From contig JAGWNV010000077.1 in NCBI GenBank assembly GCA_028872975.1, forward strand, positions 1 to 9,619: DNA of 9,619 nt. Reading direction: 5' to 3'. A program made the translations under genes and the position numbers. This document shows positions 5,653 to 9,619 of the stretch, piece by piece. The stretch comes from Acidobacteriota bacterium. Lineage in GTDB: Bacteria; Actinomycetota; Acidimicrobiia; Acidimicrobiales; UBA8190. The notes below the pieces were generated by a model. That model had not been told where the DNA came from, did not search any database, and saw nothing but the letters and a program-made list of their open reading frames with translations. The stretch's first letter is position 1. The number at the start of each line of letters is the position of its first letter.

Positions 5653-6512
5653 CCCACGCCGAGCTCGTCGGCCCGCCGCTCGAGGGTGGACAGCGCCTCG
5701 GAGGACCGGCCCAGGTCGCCGATGATGAGCCGGCTACAGCCGGCGTCGCGCCAGCGGTCGAGGTCGTCGGTGTTGCGCGCCCTGCCGCCCACGGTGACCT
5801 CCACGGGGCGGCTCCGCCCCGCCGCCGCGGCCATGGACTCGAGGCGCGCCACCTTCTCCTCGAGCTCCCCCGGCGTGCTGTTCATGCCGATCCAGCCGTC
5901 GCCCACGGCCACGGCGCGCCGCAGGGCCACCTCGGAGACGCCGCCCACGTGGACCGGGGGATGGGGCTGCTGGACGGGCTTGGGCTCGAAGGCGACGGGG
6001 CCGAAGTCGAAGAACCGGCCGTGGTGCTCGACGACCGGCTCGGACCACAGCCGGCGGCACACCTCGAGGGCCTCTTCGAGACGCGCCCCCCGGGTGGCGA
6101 AGTCGAGGCCGACGGCCTCCCACTCCTCGGCCAGCCAGCCGGCCCCCACGCCGAGCTCCACCCGGCCCCCCGAGACGACGTCCACGGTCTGGACGGCCCG
6201 GGCGGCGGCGAAGGGATGGCGGAGCCCGAGGTTGTAGACGAAGGTGCCGAGCCGGACCCGGGTGGTGAGCCCGGCCAGGTAGGCGAGATAGGCCCAGGCG
6301 TCGAACACCGGCGTCGTGGGCGGCACGGGCGGGTGCGACTCTCCGGGATGGGGCGAGCCCGCCATGGACAGCGGCAGCACCAGGTGCTCGGGGATCCACA
6401 CCGACTCGAACCCGAGCCGGTCGGCGGCCTGCACCAGCGCCGGCCACACCCGGGGGCTCGTGGTGCCGAGGGCGATCCCCACCTTCACGCCGGCCACCGC
6501 AGCCGAGGTCAT
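5646..6512 (-). CDS. LLM-class oxidoreductase, probably F420-dependent
   Basis: A 288-residue luciferase-like monooxygenase-fold (TIM barrel) protein. Typical segments in order: VGIALGTTSPRVWPALVQAADRLGFESVWIPEH (11-43), FDAWAYLAYLAGLTTRVRLGT (70-90), a non-prolyl turn then HPFAAARAVQTVDVVSGGRVELGVGAGW (99-126), RLEEALEVCRRLW (144-156), and PHPPVHVGG (183-191) before a C-terminal helix region. This matches the actinobacterial subfamily assigned to coenzyme F420; FMN use cannot be excluded, and the substrate is unknown. The ATG at 6512 opens just before the first barrel strand; the frame continues upstream only as antisense to the transposase. The ribosome site is weak. An insertion sequence begins 18 bp upstream of this start, so the native promoter has been displaced and expression may be altered. 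Its 3' end converges on the Lrp-family gene. Confidence 0.88.
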   Translation of the reverse strand: MTSAAVAGVKVGIALGTTSPRVWPALVQAADRLGFESVWIPEHLVLPLSMAGSPHPGESHPPVPPTTPVFDAWAYLAYLAGLTTRVRLGTFVYNLGLRHPFAAARAVQTVDVVSGGRVELGVGAGWLAEEWEAVGLDFATRGARLEEALEVCRRLWSEPVVEHHGRFFDFGPVAFEPKPVQQPHPPVHVGGVSEVALRRAVAVGDGWIGMNSTPGELEEKVARLESMAAAAGRSRPVEVTVGGRARNTDDLDRWRDAGCSRLIIGDLGRSSEALSTLERRADELGVGG

Positions 6513-6530
6513 CGGCCCATCATCGCCTAA

Positions 6531-6549
6531 CCCGGACCTTTCAGTAACC
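6531..6549 (+). repeat. Left terminal inverted repeat of the IS
   Basis: CCCGGACCTTTCAGTAACC is the exact reverse complement of 8173-8191 (19 of 19). Matching breaks down one base inward and one base outward, which fixes the element ends to within a base. Confidence 0.93.
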
Positions 6550-6580
6550 CGAGGTTGAAGCGGTCCAAAGACGCGGAAGA

Positions 6581-6639
6581 GCCCTTCTGGAAAGGGATGA
6601 TGTGGGTGTTCGACGTCCACAGTCCCAAAACAGAAGGGC
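6581..6639 (+). promoter_or_regulatory. Possible structured leader upstream of the transposase
   Basis: GCCCTTCTG (6581-6589) is the exact reverse complement of CAGAAGGGC (6631-6639), just 9 bp before the transposase ATG. The left arm can also pair locally: CCCTT at 6582-6586 with AAGGG at 6592-6596. The two pairings are mutually exclusive. Such leader structures in other insertion sequences damp translation of read-through transcripts; that role here is inference. Confidence 0.35.
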
Positions 6640-6648
6640 ACTTCCGAG

Positions 6649-7983
6649 ATGAAGCGTACTCGTCGTCGACCCAGCCTGGTGGTGACCACCGGCGGCAAGG
6701 GCGTGGTCGCCCATGTCGGTGCCCGGCTCCTCGGGGAACTGGCTGACGATCTCGGGCTGACCAAGCAGCTGTCTGCCGCCATGGCCCCCACGAAGGTCCG
6801 GCAGCGTGGGCACGACCGGGGCGAGGTCCTCGTCGACCTGGCCGTGGCGGTGGCCGACGGCGCCACCACCATCAGCGACCTGCGTGTGCTCGCCGATCAG
6901 CCCGAGCTCTTCGGCGAGGTGGCCTCGGTCCCCACTGCCTGGCGCACGCTCGAGGCCATCGACGTAGATCTCCTCGAGCGGATCGCCGATGCCCGGGCCG
7001 AGGCCAGAAAGGCGGCGTGGGCGGCCGGCATGGACCCGGGCTTCTACGTGATCGACATCGACGGCACCCTGGTCGAGGCCCACTCGGAGAAGGAGGAGGC
7101 TGCCCCCACCTACAAGCGGGGATTCGGCTTCTATCCCCTCGTCGCCTACCTGGACGCCACCGGCGAGGCGCTGGCGGCGTTGTTGCGCCGGGGCAATGCA
7201 GGCTCGGGCACCGCCGTCGACCACATCTGCGTCCTCGACGCCGCCCTCGCCCAGCTCCCGGTCGACCCGGCCTGCCAGGAGGTCGTCGTCCGCACCGATT
7301 CCGGCGGCACCTCCCACGACCTGGTCTCCGCCTGTCGGGAGCGCTCGGTGCACTTCGTCGGTGGCGTGGCCATGAAGGCGCCGCTGGCCAGGATCGTCAT
7401 GGACATCCCGAAAAGACGCTGGAAGACGGCTGTGTCTGCCGACGGCACCGAGGAGCGCGAGACCGGCGAGGTGGCCGAGGTCACCGACCTGGTCGACCTG
7501 GCTCGCTGGCCCAGCGGCACCCGCATGATCGTCCGGCGCGAGCAGCCCCATCCCGGTGCCCAGCTGCGCTTCACCGACGTCGAGGGATATCGCTACCAGG
7601 TGTTCGTCACCGACCTGGCCGATGCCGACGTCTGCTACCTCGAGGCGTTGTTCCGGGGACGCGGACGGGTGGAGTGCGCCATCCGCGACGCCAAGGACAC
7701 CGGACTGGCCAACCTCCCGAGCAAGAGCTTCGCCATCAACTCGGCGTGGCTCACGGTGGTCCTCATGGCCGCCGATCTGCTGGCGTGGACGAAGGGCCTG
7801 TGCCTCAGAGGCGACCTGGCGCGTGCTGAGCCCAAGCGCCTGCGCTACACGCTCTTGCACGCCGCAGGGCTCCTCGTCCGCTCCGCCCGCCGCACGACCG
7901 TGCGCATCGCCGAGGGCTGGCCCTGGGCCGACGATCTCGTCGCCGCCTTCGGTCGCCTGCCCGGCTGGGCGACCATCACCTGA
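6649..7983 (+). CDS. IS1380-family DDE transposase
   Basis: A 444-residue intact transposase that would cut and rejoin the ends of the surrounding element. It shows the IS1380 pattern: FYVIDIDGTLVEAHSEKEEAAPTYKRGFGFYPLVAYLD (132-169) with the first catalytic Asp at D138 (D136 is nearby), then LLRRGNAGSGTAVDHI, the second Asp D217 in VVVRTDSGG, and E342 in the C-terminal RGRGRVECAIRDAKDTGLANLPS. Around E342 the IS4-type Y(2)R(3)E(6)K signature appears as F335-R338-E342-K349, with Phe in the Tyr position. Length and all three acidic residues suggest a functional enzyme. No frameshift or internal stop is seen. The ATG at 6649 follows a short purine stretch (CGAG) rather than a strong ribosome site, consistent with low expression. 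The long frame antisense to this gene is a shadow. Confidence 0.95.
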   Translation: MKRTRRRPSLVVTTGGKGVVAHVGARLLGELADDLGLTKQLSAAMAPTKVRQRGHDRGEVLVDLAVAVADGATTISDLRVLADQPELFGEVASVPTAWRTLEAIDVDLLERIADARAEARKAAWAAGMDPGFYVIDIDGTLVEAHSEKEEAAPTYKRGFGFYPLVAYLDATGEALAALLRRGNAGSGTAVDHICVLDAALAQLPVDPACQEVVVRTDSGGTSHDLVSACRERSVHFVGGVAMKAPLARIVMDIPKRRWKTAVSADGTEERETGEVAEVTDLVDLARWPSGTRMIVRREQPHPGAQLRFTDVEGYRYQVFVTDLADADVCYLEALFRGRGRVECAIRDAKDTGLANLPSKSFAINSAWLTVVLMAADLLAWTKGLCLRGDLARAEPKRLRYTLLHAAGLLVRSARRTTVRIAEGWPWADDLVAAFGRLPGWATIT

Positions 7984-8172
7984 CGGACTCCACCACCTCC
8001 CACCGCAGCTTGCGCGACGCCCCGCTCGACAAGCACGTCCTCGCACCGGTCCACCCGGCTCCACAGAGCCGAGCGCGATGCCCACGGCACCTCCACAGGG
8101 GCTTCCTGGGGTCGCAGATGCCGTCCAGGTCGCCCAATGCCCATCCGGACGGCCGATGCGGCCTCAGGACCT

Positions 8173-8191
8173 GGTTACTGAAAGGTCCGGG
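8173..8191 (-). repeat. Right terminal inverted repeat of the IS
   Basis: GGTTACTGAAAGGTCCGGG, the exact reverse complement of the left end at 6531-6549. It marks the downstream boundary of the element, 189 bp after the transposase stop. The 190 bp between that stop and this repeat hold no supported gene. Confidence 0.93.
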
Positions 8192-8284
8192 CTAGCCGGT
8201 CCCGAGGCCGGGGCCCGGGGCCCCTCCGTCCTGGACCCGGTCGTCGCGTCGGCCCGGGTGAGGTCCCACTCGGACAGGCGCTGG

Positions 8285-8290
8285 TAGCGT
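8285..8290 (+). promoter_or_regulatory. Possible -10 element of the ridA-like gene (near-leaderless)
   Basis: TAGCGT fits the TANNNT -10 pattern and lies 9 bp before the ATG at 8300. No Shine-Dalgarno occurs between them; the stretch is C-rich. This arrangement suggests a leaderless or nearly leaderless mRNA, common in actinobacteria. No -35 is recognisable. The element is outside the insertion sequence, so the gene may have kept its promoter. Confidence 0.35.
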
Positions 8291-8299
8291 GCCCCCTCC

Positions 8300-8773
8300 A
8301 TGAGTGCCGAGGAGCGTCTGCACGCGCTGGGAATCGAGCTTCCGCCCGTCCTGCCGCCGGTGGCCAATTTCGTCCGCGCCCGCCAGGTTGGCGATCTCCT
8401 CTTCCTGTCCGGACACGGCCCGGTCCGGGCCGACGGCACCCGCGTCGTCGGGAAGGTCGACGGTGAGCTCACCATCGACGACGCCAAGGCGGCCGCTCGG
8501 CTCACGGGGGTGAACCTCCTTGCCACCACCAGGGCCCATCTCGGGTCGCTCGACCGTGTCGCCGCCGTGGTGAAGGTTCTCGGCATGGTCAACTCGAGCC
8601 CCCGGTTCGACCGGCAGCCTGAGGTCATGGACGGCTTCTCGGACCTCATGGTGGAGGTGTTCGGCGAGGACGGCAGGCATACCCGGTCTGCGGTGGGGAT
8701 GGCCGAGCTGCCCTTCGGGATCCCCGTGGAGATCGAGATGATCCTCGCCGTGCGCCCCGCGACGCGAGCATGA
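8300..8773 (+). CDS. RidA/YjgF/YER057c/UK114-family protein
   Basis: A 157-residue single-domain protein of the Rid superfamily. The best known members (RidA) are trimeric cytosolic deaminases that hydrolyse reactive enamine/imine intermediates released by PLP enzymes. Family marks: VGDLLFLSGHGPVRADG (30-46), the central helix AAARLTGVNLLATTRAHLGSLDRV, and the C-terminal TRSAVGMAELPFGIPVEIEMI. R129 and E144 are spaced as the E. coli RidA Arg105 and Glu120 (15 residues apart), so imine hydrolysis is possible. It is longer than classical RidA (about 128 residues) and resembles the roughly 150-residue YjgF-like subgroup, many of which have no proven substrate. The ATG at 8300 starts just before the usual N-terminal ERLHALGIELPP. 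Before the IS arrived, this gene was the divergent neighbour of the LLM oxidoreductase gene. Confidence 0.9.
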   Translation: MSAEERLHALGIELPPVLPPVANFVRARQVGDLLFLSGHGPVRADGTRVVGKVDGELTIDDAKAAARLTGVNLLATTRAHLGSLDRVAAVVKVLGMVNSSPRFDRQPEVMDGFSDLMVEVFGEDGRHTRSAVGMAELPFGIPVEIEMILAVRPATRA

Positions 8774-8781
8774 CCCCTCGC
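8764..8781 (+). terminator. Weak hairpin overlapping the ridA-like stop codon
   Basis: GCGAG (8764-8768) and CTCGC (8777-8781) can pair around an 8-nt loop that contains the start of the TGA stop (8771-8773). With only five base pairs and no T tract, it is marginal. Confidence 0.2.
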
Positions 8782-8845
8782 TCGGCAACCGCCATTGAGC
8801 ACTCCACGTGCGGCCTGTATCCGTTTCGGCGCGCACATCGGGTTG

Positions 8846-8851
8846 TATCTT
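8846..8851 (+). promoter_or_regulatory. Possible -10 element of the zinc-ribbon gene
   Basis: TATCTT fits TANNNT in an otherwise GC-rich 124-bp gap after the ridA-like gene. It lies 46 bp before the ATG at 8898. No clear -35 is seen. A separate promoter for the small gene is plausible given the gap. Confidence 0.3.
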
Positions 8852-8897
8852 GCGCTCGGTGAGCATCAGCTCCCAGCTCCCTCCCTGGAGGACGGAG

Positions 8898-9182
8898 ATG
8901 CACAAGGTCACCACCACCTACGACGGCCTTCTCGAAGGCCTCCTGGGGAGTGGGATGGTCAGCAAGAGCCCCGGCGAGGAGGGGACATGGGTGCTCGCCG
9001 AACCCGCGCAGCACCGCCTGGACCTCCTCGTCGCCCGCCAGGATCGGCTCTCGGCCGAAGAACTCGTCTACCTCGATCACCGGTGCGCCGGTTGCGGCGA
9101 CCGCCGGTTGACCCGCTTCATCGACGGGGCGTACCTCTGCGATCGGTGCCGAGCCGAAGGAGCCCGAGCGGTAGAGGCGTGA
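8898..9182 (+). CDS. Small zinc-ribbon protein, function unknown
   Basis: A 94-residue protein with no family I can name. The N-terminal 60 residues are mixed polar/hydrophobic (LLEGLLGSGMVSK, then LDLLVARQDRLSAEELVYLDHR). The C-terminal third holds two CxxC knuckles, C63-AG-C66 and C81-DR-C84, 14 residues apart, which should bind one Zn2+ as a ribbon. There is no signal peptide or membrane span, so it is probably cytosolic. The ATG at 8898 is chosen because GGAGGACGGAG lies immediately upstream; the frame is open back to 8808, but that extension has no ribosome site and low-quality sequence. The last 21 codons, including the second CxxC, overlap the 3' end of the minus-strand membrane-protein gene. 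A role in nucleic-acid or protein binding is possible but unproven. Confidence 0.72.
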   Translation: MHKVTTTYDGLLEGLLGSGMVSKSPGEEGTWVLAEPAQHRLDLLVARQDRLSAEELVYLDHRCAGCGDRRLTRFIDGAYLCDRCRAEGARAVEA

Positions 9183-9619
9183 GGGACCGAAGCGGCGGCC
9201 GGCGCCCGAGGACGGCGATCCAGAAGTGCATCGCCGGGCCGATCAGGAGCCCCGTCACCACCGTGCCCACACCGATCGACCCGCCGAGCACCCACCCGCA
9301 GCCGAGCATCGTGAGCTCCATGCCGATCCTCACGGCAGCGATGGGACCGCCGGCGCGACGGTGCAGTCCCAGCATGACGAGGTCGTAGGCGGCCGCCCCG
9401 AGGGCGGAACGGATGACGAGCGCCCCGCCGAGGGCCATGCACCAGGTGGCGAGGACGACGACGCCCAGGCGCAGCGCCGTGCCGTGCGGCGACGGCGTCA
9501 CGGGCAGGAACAGGTCCATGAATCCTCCGCCGAGGAAGGGGAGGACCAGGGTCCCTGGCCCGGGCCAGGAACGAAGGGCCATCGCCGCGCCGACCAGCGC
9601 CACCCCGACGATCATCACC
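9118..9619 (-). CDS. YczE/YitT-like membrane protein, N terminus cut by window end
   Basis: The last 166 residues of an integral membrane protein; the frame runs off the window edge, so its true start is outside. Hydrophobic segments lie at about 4-16, 22-40, 49-71, 91-113 and 117-138. GALVIRSALGAAAYDLVMLGL, VRIGMELTMLGCGWVLGGSIGVGTV and GLLIGPAMHFWIAVLG match the pattern of YczE/YyaS-type proteins, in which a Gly-rich repeat occurs twice. The N-terminal copy would be mostly beyond the window, consistent with a full length near 200-230 residues. Transport has been suggested for such proteins, but the substrate is unknown. The basic C-terminal tail after residue 139 is cytoplasmic by the positive-inside rule. 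Its last 21 codons overlap the zinc-ribbon gene on the other strand. Confidence 0.75.
   Translation of the reverse strand, partial: VMIVGVALVGAAMALRSWPGPGTLVLPFLGGGFMDLFLPVTPSPHGTALRLGVVVLATWCMALGGALVIRSALGAAAYDLVMLGLHRRAGGPIAAVRIGMELTMLGCGWVLGGSIGVGTVVTGLLIGPAMHFWIAVLGRRPPLRSLTPLPLGLLRLGTDRRGTPRR

Larger units (their letters stand above)
6531..8191 (+). mobile_element. Complete IS1380-family insertion sequence
   Basis: A 1661-bp element bounded by perfect 19-bp terminal inverted repeats and carrying one intact transposase gene. Its size is close to that usual for IS1380 elements, about 1.65-1.7 kb. The layout fits: a leader of about 100 bp, one long gene, and about 190 bp of non-coding 3' sequence (7984-8172). 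Flanking tetranucleotides are CTAA (6527-6530) on the left and CTAG (8192-8195) on the right. This is a near match to the 4-bp target duplication expected for the family, with one difference, so either one copy has mutated or the duplication is coincidental. It sits between the divergently oriented LLM oxidoreductase gene and the ridA-like gene. Confidence 0.9.

Noticed and set aside
6555..6746. Short plus-strand frame in the IS leader overlapping the transposase start
   Set aside because: It begins with TTG (or ATG at 6596), has no family resemblance and is not expected in IS1380 elements. It runs past the transposase start in another frame, so it is probably chance.
6513..6872. Extension of the LLM oxidoreductase frame into the insertion sequence (to 6872)
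   Set aside because: This part is antisense to the transposase and crosses the IS end; the LLM barrel begins right after the ATG at 6512. An IS-derived fusion start cannot be excluded but has no supporting ribosome site.
6541..8085. 514-codon minus-strand frame covering the transposase
   Set aside because: It is antisense to an intact DDE transposase, starts inside the IS and has no recognisable domain.
8010..8287. Small frames in the IS 3' region and right flank (8010-8195, and the tail of 7556-8287)
   Set aside because: They lie in the non-coding tail of the IS or cross its boundary, and show no motif or ribosome site.
1..9619. CRISPR array, tRNA/rRNA genes, toxin-antitoxin, defence or biosynthetic cluster
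   Set aside because: I looked for regularly spaced repeats, cloverleaf-like segments, paired small genes and signature enzymes and saw none. The genes present belong to known families apart from the small zinc-ribbon protein.

Overview
This is a very GC-rich chromosomal window from a Gram-positive-type actinobacterium. GC-biased third codon positions, a probable F420-dependent luciferase-like oxidoreductase, an ECF-type sigma factor with a membrane partner, and compact overlapping genes all point to Actinomycetota. A lineage such as Acidimicrobiia is plausible, but the sequence alone does not fix it. The GC bias creates long open frames antisense to nearly every real gene, and I treated these as shadows.

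Layout. (1) 1-401: the 3' end of a periplasmic (cobalamin-type) ABC substrate-binding protein. (2) 470-1881: a sigma factor and its 4-bp-overlapping membrane partner with a Ser/Thr/Pro-rich external tail, probably a sigma/anti-sigma pair. (3) 1904-5105, minus strand: a tight three-gene operon, phenylalanine 4-monooxygenase -> 4-hydroxyphenylpyruvate dioxygenase -> homogentisate 1,2-dioxygenase. A Lrp/AsnC regulator (5188-5637) diverges from it across an 82-bp spacer holding a perfect 19-bp palindrome. (4) 5646-6512, minus strand: an LLM-class oxidoreductase, convergent with the regulator. (5) 6531-8191: a complete IS1380-family insertion sequence (1661 bp, perfect 19-bp terminal inverted repeats, intact DDE transposase), inserted 18 bp upstream of the LLM start codon. 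(6) 8300-9182: a RidA/YjgF-family protein and a small zinc-ribbon protein. (7) 9118-9619, minus strand: the C-terminal part of a YczE-like membrane protein, overlapping the zinc-ribbon gene tail to tail by 65 bp.

How the genes work together. PhhA hydroxylates phenylalanine to tyrosine. An aminotransferase not in this window would give 4-hydroxyphenylpyruvate. HppD makes homogentisate and HmgA opens its ring to maleylacetoacetate. The divergent Lrp-family regulator is the obvious candidate to sense an aromatic amino acid and control the operon. The isomerase and fumarylacetoacetase that finish the pathway are not here. The IS split what looks like a former divergent promoter region between the LLM gene and ridA.

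I found no RNA genes, CRISPR arrays, phage genes or clearly new multi-gene system. The most interesting items are the regulatory palindrome, the IS insertion in a divergent promoter region, the sigma/membrane-partner pair and the overlapping zinc-ribbon/YczE ends.
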